Assembly (NCBI GenBank): GCA_026984375.1
Contig: JALSSF010000172.1
Location: 1-39,756, forward strand
DNA: 39,756 bases
Origin: Methylothermaceae bacterium
Lineage (GTDB): Bacteria > Pseudomonadota > Gammaproteobacteria > Methylococcales > Methylothermaceae
Direction: 5' to 3'
Shown: in pieces, positions 26,456 to 34,749 of the stretch
How the letters are laid out: each line of letters begins with the position of its first letter
Numbering within the stretch: the stretch's first letter is position 1
The notes under the pieces: model-generated
Told to the model about the DNA's origin: nothing
The model's input: only the letters and a program-made list of their open reading frames with translations
Databases searched by the model: none
Position numbers and translations under genes: made by a program

Positions 26456-27745
26456 ATGAAAGTCTTGATCGTCGGTGGTGGCGGCCGGGAACACGCCCTG
26501 GCCTGGAAGATGGCGCAGGGGGAAGGTGTGGAACTGGTCTACGTGGCGCCCGGAAACGCCGGTACCGCCCTGGAGCCGGGAGTGGAAAACGTGCCCATCA
26601 AAGTCGGTGACATCGTGGCCCTGGCCCGGTTCGCCGAGGAGCGGCGCATCGACCTGACCGTGGTGGGGCCCGAAGCCCCCCTGGTGGCGGGGATCGTCGA
26701 TGCCTTTCGGGAACGGGGGCTGCCCTGCTTCGGCCCGACCCGGGCCGCCGCCCGGCTGGAGGGCTCCAAGGCCTTCTGCAAGGATTTCATGCGACGCCAC
26801 GGGATTCCCACCGCCGCCTACGCCGCTTTCACCGAACCGGCGGCGGCCGTCGCCTATGTCCGGAGCCGTCCCCTCCCCATCGTGATCAAAGCCGACGGGC
26901 TTGCCGCGGGCAAGGGGGTGGTGATCGCCCATTCCCTGGAGGAGGCGGAGAGCGCCATCCGAGCCATGATGACGGAGAAGACGTTCGGCGAGGCGGGAAG
27001 CCGAGTGGTGGTGGAGGAATATCTGCCCGGGGAGGAGGCCAGTTTCATGGTCATGGCCGACGGTCGGGACATCGTTTGCTTCGCCACCTCCCAGGACCAC
27101 AAGCCGCTGCTCGACGGCGACCGCGGGCCCAACACCGGCGGAATGGGAGCCTATTCCCCGGCACCCGTGATCACTCCGGCGGTTCACCAGCGTATCCTCG
27201 AGCGGATCGTCCACCCCACCATCGAGGGCATGGCGGCCGAGGGGACGCCTTACACCGGCTTTCTCTATGCCGGTCTGATGATCACGCCGGAAGGCGAGCC
27301 CAAGGTGCTGGAATTCAATTGCCGCCTCGGGGATCCGGAAACCCAGCCGTTGATGATGCGGCTCAAGAGCGATCTAGCCCGGCTGTGCCTGGCCGGTACG
27401 GAAGGAGGGCTGGCGCGCCTGGAGACCGAATGGGAGGAGCGTACCGCCCTCGGTGTGGTCATGGCGGCGGAAGGCTATCCGGGCAAGGTGCGGACCGGGG
27501 ATGTCATCGAGGGGCTGCCGACGGAGGAGACCGAGGACGTCAAGGTGTTCCATGCCGGCACCCGCCTGGCGGACGGCAGGGTGGTGACCGCCGGCGGACG
27601 GGTGCTTTGCGTCTGCGCCCTGGGCGAGACCGTGGCTGCGGCCCGGCGCAAGGCTTATGATTGGGTGGAGCGGATCCGCTGGCCCGGGGTCCATTACCGC
27701 CGTGACATCGGCTGGCGCGCCTTGCGGCGGGAGCGGCAGGGCTAA
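26456..27745 (+). CDS. purD: Phosphoribosylamine-glycine ligase (GAR synthetase)
   Basis: The second step of de novo purine synthesis, joining phosphoribosylamine and glycine with ATP. The 429-residue ATP-grasp protein begins MKVLIVGGGGREHALAWKM. It has TVVGPEAPLVAGIVDAF, the ATP-grasp lid VIKADGLAAGKGVVIA and the C-terminal metal site FNCRLGDPETQPLMM. The ATG at 26456 follows AAAGGA; an earlier in-frame ATG inside the lipoprotein gene is not credible. It ends the gatC-to-purD run, and its stop TAA shares CTAA with the stop of the convergent PHP gene. It is not next to purH, unlike E. coli. Confidence 0.97.
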   Translation: MKVLIVGGGGREHALAWKMAQGEGVELVYVAPGNAGTALEPGVENVPIKVGDIVALARFAEERRIDLTVVGPEAPLVAGIVDAFRERGLPCFGPTRAAARLEGSKAFCKDFMRRHGIPTAAYAAFTEPAAAVAYVRSRPLPIVIKADGLAAGKGVVIAHSLEEAESAIRAMMTEKTFGEAGSRVVVEEYLPGEEASFMVMADGRDIVCFATSQDHKPLLDGDRGPNTGGMGAYSPAPVITPAVHQRILERIVHPTIEGMAAEGTPYTGFLYAGLMITPEGEPKVLEFNCRLGDPETQPLMMRLKSDLARLCLAGTEGGLARLETEWEERTALGVVMAAEGYPGKVRTGDVIEGLPTEETEDVKVFHAGTRLADGRVVTAGGRVLCVCALGETVAAARRKAYDWVERIRWPGVHYRRDIGWRALRRERQG

Positions 27746-28572
27746 AGGGCCTGCCAAACCGGTTCCACGCCGGGTGGCAGGGGCGCCAGCCGACCCAGCT
27801 CGATCCAGGGAAAGGCGGGATCGTGGAAGTCGGAGCCCACCGAGCCCAACAGGCGGTAGCGGCGGGCGTAATCGGCACAGGTGGCGACCTGTTCGACGGT
27901 GCTGTTGCCGCTGACCACCTCGATGCCCCTTCCCCCGGCGGAGCGGAAGGCGGTCAGAAAACGGCGCAGCCAGCTCGCGGTGATCCGATAGCGCAGCGGG
28001 TGGGCCAGCACGGCGATGCCGCCGGCTTCCCGGATCCATTCCAGGGCCTGTTCCAGGGCCGCCCACCGGGTGGCGACGTAGCCGGGTTTGCCCCGCACCA
28101 GATAGCGTTCGAACGCATCCGCCACCGACGGGGCGTAATGGCGGGCCACCAGAAAGCGGGCGAAGTGGGTGCGGGTGATCATGCCGTCGCCGGCCATGTC
28201 CCGCACGGCTTCCAGACTGCCGTCGATCCCGTGCTTCTCCAGGTCGGCCGCCATGCGTTCGGCCCGCTGGTCACGCAGCCGTTGCAGTTCCGCCAGCCCT
28301 CGGTTCAGGACTTCGCAGGCGGGGTCGACGCCGAGGCCGATGACGTGAAAGCATTTCTTTTCCCAGGTCACCGAGATTTCCACCCCGGGGATGAGTTCTA
28401 GGTTCAGCTCCCCGGCCGCCCGTCGGGCCGCGGCGATGCCGGAGACGGTGTCGTGATCGGTGAGGGCCAGGTGACGCACGCCGTGCGACGCGGCCCGGCG
28501 CACCAGTTCTGCCGGTGACAGGGCGCCGTCGGAGGCGGTGGAATGGCTGTGGAGGTCGTAGCCGGAACTCAC
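27742..28572 (-). CDS. rnm: PHP-domain phosphoesterase, RNase AM/TrpH (YciV) family
   Basis: A 276-residue metal-dependent hydrolase. PHP motifs are DLHSHSTASDG (metal histidines), LALTDHDTVSG, IPGVEISV, THFARFLV, VLAHPLRY and GSDFHDP. E. coli YciV (RNase AM) removes 5' nucleotides from RNA, including rRNA ends, and dephosphorylates pAp. The same activity is likely from the conserved ligands. It overlaps the ABC exporter gene by 4 bases (28569-28572), so it is cotranscribed from the purEK side. The symbol is assigned by family resemblance. Confidence 0.88.
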   Translation of the reverse strand: MSSGYDLHSHSTASDGALSPAELVRRAASHGVRHLALTDHDTVSGIAAARRAAGELNLELIPGVEISVTWEKKCFHVIGLGVDPACEVLNRGLAELQRLRDQRAERMAADLEKHGIDGSLEAVRDMAGDGMITRTHFARFLVARHYAPSVADAFERYLVRGKPGYVATRWAALEQALEWIREAGGIAVLAHPLRYRITASWLRRFLTAFRSAGGRGIEVVSGNSTVEQVATCADYARRYRLLGSVGSDFHDPAFPWIELGRLAPLPPGVEPVWQAL

Positions 28573-30395
28573 GACAGGGCCTGCTGGCGTTCCCCGTAGA
28601 GCCGGGCGTACAGACCGCCCTGGGCCATGAGGTCGTCATGGCCGCCCTGTTCGCAGATTCGCCCGTCCTCGAAGACATAGACGTGATTGGCTTGGCGCAC
28701 CGCGCTGAGGCGGTGGGCGACGATCAAGGTGGTGCGGCGCTCCAGGAAATCCGCCAGCGCCCGATGGAGACGGCTCTCGGTTTCGGTGTCCAGGGCGGAG
28801 GTCGCCTCGTCGAAGATGACCACCTTGGGATCGGCCAGGATCATGCGGGCGATGGCCAGGCGTTGGCGCTGGCCCCCGGAAAGGCGCATTCCAGCGCGGC
28901 CGATGACGGTATCGAGACCGTGGGGAAGCGCCGCGACCGTGTCGCTCAACTGGGCGATCTCCAACGCCCGCCACAGACGGCGGTCGTCCATGTCCCGGCC
29001 CAAGGTGAGGTTGGCGCGGATGGTGTCGTGGAACAGCACCGGATGCTGGAGCACGGTCACTACGTGTTCCCGCACCACGTCCATGCCGATGCGGGTGATC
29101 GGCTCGCCGTCGTAATACACCATGCCCCGCTGCGGGGCGTAGAGACCGATCAGCACCTGGACCAGGGTGGACTTGCCCCCGCCGCTGGCGCCGACCAGGG
29201 CGACGGTTTCCCCGGCTGGGATATCGAGGCTGACCCCTTTCAGGATCTCCTGCCCGTGGCCGTAGCGAAAGTGGAGGTTCTCCACCCGCACGCCGACGGT
29301 CCGTTTGCCGAGGAAGGGATTGGCCAGATGGGGGTAGCGGGGTTCCTGCTCCAGTTCCAGCAGGCGGTTCAGGCGGTTCAGGGCGGCCTGGGCGCTGTAG
29401 AAAGCGTACTGGATTCCCAACAGTTCCTGGACCGGGGACATCATGAACCAGAGGTAGCCGAACACCGCCAGCATCTGGCCGATGGTCAGGTCGGAAAACA
29501 GCACCATGGCCATGGCCGTGGCCCGGAACAGATCGACACCGTGCAGGAACACCACGAAGCTGAGGCGGTTGAGGGCGTCGCTTTTCCAGGCGTAGTGGGT
29601 CGCGGTCCGCCGCACTCCGTCAGCGTGATCCGCCAGACGTTCGAAGTAATAGCGCTCCCGGTTGCTGGCGCGGATTTGGTGAATGGCCTCCAGGGTTTCC
29701 GTCAGGGCCTGCTGGAAGGCTTCCAGCGCGCCGTTCTCCTTCTTTTTCAGCCGTTTGACCTGTTTGCCCAAGGCCCGGGTGAAATAGATCACCATCGGGT
29801 TGAGACAGAGGATGAACAGGGCCAGGGGCCAGTGGATCCACAGCAGGATGGCGGCGGTACCCAGGATGGTAAGGAAGGCGATCAGCGATCGGCTGATGGT
29901 GGTGCCGAGGAAATGGTCCAGGGTATCGACGTCGGTGACCAGATGGGTCACCACGGTGCCGCTGCCCAGGGATTCGTATTCGGCCATCGACACCCGTTCC
30001 AGCCGTTGCAGCAGGTCGCGGCGTAGCCGGTAGGTGACATCCTTGGAAATTTCCGTGAACCGGCGGGTCTGCCAGACGTTGAATCCCAGAGCGAGCAGGC
30101 GCAGCAGGAAGGAGACCAGCAGGATGACCGCGATGTACCACAGGGTGTCCTGCCACCGGGGAGGAAGGGGAGGTGCCGGTAGCCAGCGGTCGATGAAAGC
30201 GGTCACCGGGCCACGGTGGCCGAGTAGGACCTCATCCACCAGGGTCGGGATCAGCAACGGAACCGGGACCGCCGCCAGCGCTGCCAGCAGGGCGACCACA
30301 TGGGCACCGACCAGCTTGCGCCGGTGTTTCAGGGCCAGGCGGATCAACAGCCGCCAGTCGTAGCGGCGCGGCGGCAGGGAGGCGATCCGGGACAT
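28569..30395 (-). CDS. ABC exporter half-transporter (transmembrane and ATPase fused)
   Basis: A 608-residue type IV ABC exporter. Six transmembrane helices occupy about residues 28-320, with the intracellular helix motif VSMAEYESLGSGTVVTHLVTDVD. The ATPase domain from about 360 has Walker A GASGGGKST, Q-loop VLQHPVLF, signature LSGGQRQR, Walker B VVIFDEATSALD and the H-loop IVAHRLS. It should work as a homodimer exporting a lipid, peptide or glycan-linked substrate. It lies between a Wzz-like regulator (7-base gap) and the PHP gene, so a polysaccharide-linked or MsbA-like role is possible but not shown. Confidence 0.9.
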   Translation of the reverse strand: MSRIASLPPRRYDWRLLIRLALKHRRKLVGAHVVALLAALAAVPVPLLIPTLVDEVLLGHRGPVTAFIDRWLPAPPLPPRWQDTLWYIAVILLVSFLLRLLALGFNVWQTRRFTEISKDVTYRLRRDLLQRLERVSMAEYESLGSGTVVTHLVTDVDTLDHFLGTTISRSLIAFLTILGTAAILLWIHWPLALFILCLNPMVIYFTRALGKQVKRLKKKENGALEAFQQALTETLEAIHQIRASNRERYYFERLADHADGVRRTATHYAWKSDALNRLSFVVFLHGVDLFRATAMAMVLFSDLTIGQMLAVFGYLWFMMSPVQELLGIQYAFYSAQAALNRLNRLLELEQEPRYPHLANPFLGKRTVGVRVENLHFRYGHGQEILKGVSLDIPAGETVALVGASGGGKSTLVQVLIGLYAPQRGMVYYDGEPITRIGMDVVREHVVTVLQHPVLFHDTIRANLTLGRDMDDRRLWRALEIAQLSDTVAALPHGLDTVIGRAGMRLSGGQRQRLAIARMILADPKVVIFDEATSALDTETESRLHRALADFLERRTTLIVAHRLSAVRQANHVYVFEDGRICEQGGHDDLMAQGGLYARLYGERQQALS

Positions 30396-30402
30396 CGGAC
30401 GG

Positions 30403-32361
30403 TCAAAAGCGCAGGCAGGGATGGATTTTGTCCACCTGGTCCGCGGCCAGTTCGGCCGTCGGGGGACTGAGACGGCGGTAGAGGGCGAGCTCCTCCAGGG
30501 ACAGGGGTCCGGCGATCCGTTCCAGTTGGGTCAGTTTCAGCCCTTGACGCACGAGAAAACGGAGGTAGGTGTGCCGCAGCGCCTCTGGTGTGACGGTTTC
30601 CGGATCCTGGATTTCCGCTTCCACCGCGGTGAGATACAGCATTTTGTTCACCTCGTCCTCCCGGTTGGGAACCAAGGGCGTGTTGCCGCTGGCCGCCAGC
30701 CAGGTCTTCAACCGGGGAGGCAGCGGCAGGGTGCGGCGGTGAGGGGAAGGGGCGAACAGGAGGTTCTGGCGGAAATCGAAATCGGTGGCGTTGATCCGGA
30801 CGACTTCATCCAGGGTCAGTCCGCTGATGAGCAGGGCGATCGTTTGTCGGCCCCGGAGGTCGGCATGAGTCAGCAGGCGGTTGAGTTCGTCGTGGGTCAA
30901 TTCCCGTGGCGGGGGGCTTTCCAGTTCCGCGGCTGGTGCCGGTTGCCGTTCCAGGGAAGCGGGTGCCGGCTGGACGGAATCGATCAGCGGTCGGCCCTCC
31001 GTCTGGGGATAGACGTGAACGCCGGCGAGGGTCAGACGGGTTTCCGGCAGGTTGCCCTCGCGCCGGGTCAGGTATTCCAGCAGCCAGACCGCCAATAGTC
31101 CGGTTCCCAGGGCCCCGAGCGCCACCAGGCCAGCGTCGCGCCAATAATGGGGACGGATCGGGTACTGGGGCCGGTAGGCCCGTTCCACCACCTCCACCTG
31201 GGGATATTTCTCCATTTGTCTGACTTCCAGCCGGGTGATGCGATCCTGGAGTTCGCGCTGGGTTTCCTCCAGTTGCGCCAGTTCCTTGACCAGCGCTTCG
31301 TGTTCGGCGAAGCGATTGCTGAACTCGGTCGCCTGGCGTTTGTGCTCCTGCAGTTGCTTCTCGAGTTCGACGACCGCCTGGCGGGCGCTGGCGTAGTCCC
31401 GTTCCGCCCGGGCCAGGACAATGCGTCGTCCCCGTTCCACCAGGAAGGCGATTTTCGCCTCCACCTCCCTGAGCTGCTCGGGAATCTTGCGGTAGGCGGG
31501 GTTGAGGCGGATGTATTCCGGGGTGAAGCGCTGCTGCAGTTCGGTCAGCCGTTCCCGCAGGGCCTGGGCCCGTTCCTCCAGCACGGCCAACACCCGCTTG
31601 TCCTCGTCGGGCACCACCGGTTTGCCGCGTTCGATCGCTTCCCGGATGGCGTCCACGCGGGCCTTGGCCTTCACCGCCGCTTCGTTGGCGTCGTTCAGGG
31701 AACGGGTCAATCCCTTGAGGCGGGCAAGCACCGCGTTCTCGCTGCGCTCGAGTGAGGCGATGTCGTACCGGCGGCGGAATTCGTCCAGGGCTTTCCGCTT
31801 GGCGACGATCTTTCCCTCCAGGGTGGCCAGTTGCCGCCGCAGGGCGTCGAGGGTGGCCCCGGTGGTCGCCTGAATCTCCCGTGCCCGGGTTTCCATGTAC
31901 ACGTCGATCCAGGTGTTGACCAGCGGCGCCAGTAGGTCCCGGTTGGTGCCTTCGGCGCGCAGCTTCACCAGGTTGGTGTCCGGGACCGGTTCCACGCTCA
32001 GCATTCCCTTGAGGTCGGTCGGGGTGATCTCTGCCGGCAACAGGCCTTGCCATTCCAGGCGATTCAGGGTTTCCACCAGCAGGGGCTGGCCCGTCAACAG
32101 CACCCGCTGGATCGCCACGTGCTGGGGATCGACGACGATTTCGCTCTGATCGGCGGCGGGCGGTGCCGTGGTCAGCAGGGAGGCGCTGGCCTGATAGATC
32201 GGCGGGCGCAGGAACACGAACAGCAGGCCTACCGCCAGTACGACGCCGGTGACCACTGCGAAGATCTGCAGTCGTCTCGAGCGGTACCAGGGAACTGTAG
32301 GTGGGGCGGGGGTTTCCGGTCGCTCCGGTCCCGACAGGTGTTCGATGTGAAGCTGGGCCAT
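30403..32361 (-). CDS. Wzz/GumC-like chain-length determinant fused to a degenerate tyrosine-recombinase domain
   Basis: A 652-residue protein in three parts. Residues 30-430 are a polysaccharide co-polymerase: transmembrane helix at 32-52, a YQASASLLTT start to the periplasmic domain, long coiled coils at 165-385, the proline-rich YRPQYPIRPHYW near 396-407 and a second helix at 410-430. A linker follows at 431-485. Residues 486-633 read as the catalytic domain of a tyrosine recombinase: ELTHDELNRLL, ALLISGLTLDEV, RTLPLPPRL, TPEALRHTYLRFLVRQG and ELALYRR. The catalytic set is eroded: the first Arg is T516, the HxxR His is E593 and the GH is GP (P619). R596 and Y628 remain. It therefore probably does not cut DNA. 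It is cotranscribed with an ABC exporter and purEK. Confidence 0.82.
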   Translation of the reverse strand: MAQLHIEHLSGPERPETPAPPTVPWYRSRRLQIFAVVTGVVLAVGLLFVFLRPPIYQASASLLTTAPPAADQSEIVVDPQHVAIQRVLLTGQPLLVETLNRLEWQGLLPAEITPTDLKGMLSVEPVPDTNLVKLRAEGTNRDLLAPLVNTWIDVYMETRAREIQATTGATLDALRRQLATLEGKIVAKRKALDEFRRRYDIASLERSENAVLARLKGLTRSLNDANEAAVKAKARVDAIREAIERGKPVVPDEDKRVLAVLEERAQALRERLTELQQRFTPEYIRLNPAYRKIPEQLREVEAKIAFLVERGRRIVLARAERDYASARQAVVELEKQLQEHKRQATEFSNRFAEHEALVKELAQLEETQRELQDRITRLEVRQMEKYPQVEVVERAYRPQYPIRPHYWRDAGLVALGALGTGLLAVWLLEYLTRREGNLPETRLTLAGVHVYPQTEGRPLIDSVQPAPASLERQPAPAAELESPPPRELTHDELNRLLTHADLRGRQTIALLISGLTLDEVVRINATDFDFRQNLLFAPSPHRRTLPLPPRLKTWLAASGNTPLVPNREDEVNKMLYLTAVEAEIQDPETVTPEALRHTYLRFLVRQGLKLTQLERIAGPLSLEELALYRRLSPPTAELAADQVDKIHPCLRF

Positions 32362-32378
32362 GGATTGCCTCGCGGTGT

Positions 32379-33458
32379 TCAGGGTAACAGAGCCAGCAGA
32401 TGGTGCAGCCTGGCCTCCAGCGCCGTCGCGCTCGACGCCCGCACGGTGGCATGGCCCACCTTGCGTCCCGGGCGTTCCACCTTGCCGTAGAAGTGGCAGT
32501 GGACCCCGGGTTGCTCCAGCACGTCCGCCAGGGTGGGGAGAACGCCGATGAAATTCACCATGGCGGCATGTCCTACCGGTTCCGTGTCCCCCAGGGGCAG
32601 ATCCAGGATGGCGCGCAGATGGTTTTCGAACTGACTGATTTCGCTCCCCTCGATGGTCCAGTGACCGGAATTGTGCACCCTCGGCGCCATTTCGTTGGCG
32701 AGCAGGCGGCCGTGGACCTCGAACAGTTCCAGGGCAAGGACACCCACATAGTCCAAATGTTCCAGCAGACGGCAGGCGTAGTCTTCCGCCCTGGCCGTCT
32801 GGGAGTCCCGGGGGCGGCAGCGGGCCACGTGGAGGATGCCGTCCCGGTGAACGTTCTCGCTCAAAGGATAGAAGGCCATGTCGCCGTTGCGGCGGCGCAC
32901 CGCGATGATGGACACCTCACGCTGGAAGGGAATGAAGCTTTCCCCGATCAGGGGATTGCCGCCGAGTTCCCGCCAGGCCCGTTCCATGTCGGCGGCGGTT
33001 CGCACCAGGAACTGGCCCTTGCCGTCGTAGCCGAAGCGGCGGGTTTTGACCAGGAACGGCCAGCCGAGGGTTTTGGGCGCCTCCCGCAGATCGCTTTCGC
33101 TGTCGATGGCGATGAATTTGGCGGTGGGGATGTCGAGACGGCGGAACAGGTTTTTTTCCCGGAGCCGGTCCCGGCTTTCCGCCAGGGCCTGCAGCGGGGG
33201 ATGGATGCGGGTGCGCTGCTGCAGTCTTTCCAGCCCTTCCAGGGAAACGTTCTCGAATTCGTAGGTGATGACGTCGCAGTCCTCGGCCATCCGTGCCAGG
33301 GCGTCACGGTCGTCGTAGGGAGCGCAGATGTGATCGGCCAGGGAAGCGGCGCAGGCGTCCCGGGCCGGATCCAGCACGGTGAAGTCGAGTCCCAGGGGAT
33401 AGCCCGCCAGGATCAGCATGCGCGCCAATTGCCCCCCACCGATGATGCCAACCCTCAT
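32379..33458 (-). CDS. purK: N5-carboxyaminoimidazole ribonucleotide synthase
   Basis: ATP- and bicarbonate-dependent carboxylation of AIR in purine synthesis. The 359-residue ATP-grasp enzyme starts [23 protein letters not shown] (first half given by position 1-20). It carries [15 protein letters not shown], the [19 protein letters not shown] site, VELF-type strand VLALELFEV and the [17 protein letters not shown] metal and substrate motif. The start at 33458 overlaps the purE stop by 4 bases. The frame is open further upstream only inside purE. It precedes the Wzz-like gene by 17 bases, an unusual partner for purK. Confidence 0.96.
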   Translation of the reverse strand: MRVGIIGGGQLARMLILAGYPLGLDFTVLDPARDACAASLADHICAPYDDRDALARMAEDCDVITYEFENVSLEGLERLQQRTRIHPPLQALAESRDRLREKNLFRRLDIPTAKFIAIDSESDLREAPKTLGWPFLVKTRRFGYDGKGQFLVRTAADMERAWRELGGNPLIGESFIPFQREVSIIAVRRRNGDMAFYPLSENVHRDGILHVARCRPRDSQTARAEDYACRLLEHLDYVGVLALELFEVHGRLLANEMAPRVHNSGHWTIEGSEISQFENHLRAILDLPLGDTEPVGHAAMVNFIGVLPTLADVLEQPGVHCHFYGKVERPGRKVGHATVRASSATALEARLHHLLALLP

Positions 33459-33961
33459 GGCTGCTCCCCCCGGGGATCGGGATGGGCCAGGACCGCTTCG
33501 GTCTGGCGCTGGCGAAAGGTTTCCAGGGCGGTGCCGATTTCCGGAAATTTTCCCGCCAGAATGGCCGCTGCCAGCAAGGCTGCGTTGGTGGCCCCGGCCC
33601 GGCCGATGGCGAGGGTGGCGACGGGAATGCCGGCGGGCATCTGCACGATGGACAACAGGGAGTCCAGGCCGTTGAGGGCCCTGGATGGCACCGGGACTCC
33701 CAGCACCGGCAACGTGGTCTTGGCGGCCACCATGCCGGGAAGATGGGCGGCTCCGCCGGCGCCGGCGATGATGACCTGAAGCCCACGTTGTATGGCCTTG
33801 CCGGCGTAATCGAAAAGCAGATCCGGCGTGCGGTGAGCCGAGACTACCCGAACTTCGAAGGGAATCGCCAGTTGCTCCAGCATGTCGGCGGCATGATGCA
33901 TGGTTTCCCAGTCGGACTGGGATCCCATGATCACCCCCACCAGGGGTTTGCTTTGCATCAT
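33455..33961 (-). CDS. purE: N5-carboxyaminoimidazole ribonucleotide mutase
   Basis: Converts N5-CAIR to CAIR, the partner step of PurK. About 168 residues: [25 protein letters not shown] and [23 protein letters not shown] hold the substrate and catalytic histidine sites (the last stretch spans more than the core AGGAAHLPG). Tandem ATGs occur at 33961 and 33958, and a TTG at 33994 also keeps the frame. The TTG is disfavoured because a TGTCATAAT extended -10 at 34008-34000 would place the RNA start about there. No strong ribosome-binding site precedes any of the three. It is the first gene of the purEK-wzz-ABC-PHP run. Confidence 0.93.
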   Translation of the reverse strand: MMQSKPLVGVIMGSQSDWETMHHAADMLEQLAIPFEVRVVSAHRTPDLLFDYAGKAIQRGLQVIIAGAGGAAHLPGMVAAKTTLPVLGVPVPSRALNGLDSLLSIVQMPAGIPVATLAIGRAGATNAALLAAAILAGKFPEIGTALETFRQRQTEAVLAHPDPRGEQP

Positions 33962-34174
33962 GTTTGGTTTTCGGCTGTCGTTGGCTTGTTCCAATTGTTA
34001 TTATGACAAATCCCGTGTGCGAATGCGTGCTTGCACGGCTCAACACCTATCATCCCCCCGCCAATGGACGTGATGGGTGGTAAGCTTGCACGGACGGTCG
34101 CTTGATAATTTCGGCCATCGTCCTTACATAAGGGAACGTTTAAAAAACACTGCCGACAAAGGGAGATTCGACCG
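33962..34174. promoter_or_regulatory. Divergent regulatory region between purE and the histone-fold gene, with direct repeats
   Basis: This 213-base gap has no gene. It contains two copies of GCTTGCACGG on the plus strand, at 34029-34038 and 34084-34093, spaced 55 bases start to start. Toward purE there is TGTCATAAT (34008-34000, minus). Toward the histone-fold gene, TTGATA (34102-34107) is followed 17 bases on by the weak TACATA (34125-34130). AAGGGAG near 34158-34165 is that gene's ribosome-binding site. The repeats could bind a regulator, but nothing identifies it. Confidence 0.45.
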
Positions 34175-34624
34175 ATGACCATCATGGGCATAAACCAGTT
34201 CGAACGTTTTTTCCGTCAAGCCGCCTCTCTGGACGTGGACAAATCGGATCTGAAGCGGGTGTCCGATTTTCTCAATCAGAAGCTGTACGATCTGCTGATC
34301 GTCGGAGTGGCCAAGGCCAAGGCCAACGGCCGGGATGTCATCCAGGTCCACGATCTGCCGATCACCAAGGGTCTGCAGGAGAGCATCCACCGGTTCCGCG
34401 GTCTGGAAATCGCCCTGGAACTGGAACCGATCCTGGCTCAGCTGGCGACCCTGCCGCCGCTGGATCTGGCCTACAGCGACGAAGTGGAGGCCAAGCTTCC
34501 CGAGATCGTCGGTGGCCTGACCTATGCGTTGGCCCAAAGTTTCAAGATCATCGATCCGAGCGTCAAAAACCCGGTCACCGAACACTGGGATCGGGCGATT
34601 GCGCTCTTCGACCTGTTACTGTAG
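34175..34624 (+). CDS. DUF1931 family pseudo-dimeric histone-fold protein
   Basis: A 149-residue protein of the DUF1931 family, whose solved Aquifex and Thermus members contain two histone folds in one chain. The first fold covers about residues 6-75 (FERFFRQAASLDVDKSDLKR, KLYDLLIVGVAKAKANGRDV, LPITKGLQESIHRF). The second covers about 84-148 (ELEPILAQLATLPPLDLAYS, LPEIVGGLTYALAQSFKIID). A positive DNA-binding surface cannot be judged, and overall the protein is not strongly basic. It is monocistronic, with its own ribosome-binding site and a strong terminator. A second in-frame ATG at residue 4 is an alternative start. The cellular role of the family is not established. Confidence 0.92.
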   Translation: MTIMGINQFERFFRQAASLDVDKSDLKRVSDFLNQKLYDLLIVGVAKAKANGRDVIQVHDLPITKGLQESIHRFRGLEIALELEPILAQLATLPPLDLAYSDEVEAKLPEIVGGLTYALAQSFKIIDPSVKNPVTEHWDRAIALFDLLL

Positions 34625-34645
34625 CCGACGGCCGAACCGTATTCC

Positions 34646-34677
34646 GGCGAAAAGCCCGCATCCGCGGGCTTTTCGCC
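34646..34677 (+). terminator. Rho-independent terminator of the DUF1931 gene
   Basis: A perfect 14-base inverted repeat, GGCGAAAAGCCCGC and GCGGGCTTTTCGCC, with loop ATCC begins 22 bases after the stop. The core GC hairpin is followed by TTTTC, and AAAA precedes it on the other side, so it could also act on the minus strand. Confidence 0.9.
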
Positions 34678-34715
34678 ATATCCCGGACGATTCCTACCGC
34701 GACCGGCGTTTAAGG

Positions 34716-34721
34716 TATAAT
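34716..34721 (+). promoter_or_regulatory. -10 element candidate upstream of exbB
   Basis: A perfect TATAAT lies 28 bases before the proposed GTG start, between the previous terminator and exbB. The -35 region at the right distance (CCTACC) is poor, so an activator or a weak basal promoter would be needed. Confidence 0.4.
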
Positions 34722-34749
34722 TCCAAAGTTATCGACTCGGGGCTTGACC

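Noticed and set aside
30403-31050. A separate functional integrase or mobile element
   Set aside because: The recombinase-like region is in frame with the Wzz-like protein, has lost most catalytic residues, and has no attachment site or flanking repeats. No mobile element is supported.
33962-34030. A purine riboswitch upstream of purE
   Set aside because: The leader is very short if the extended -10 is used, and no three-way junction or conserved purine-aptamer sequence is visible.
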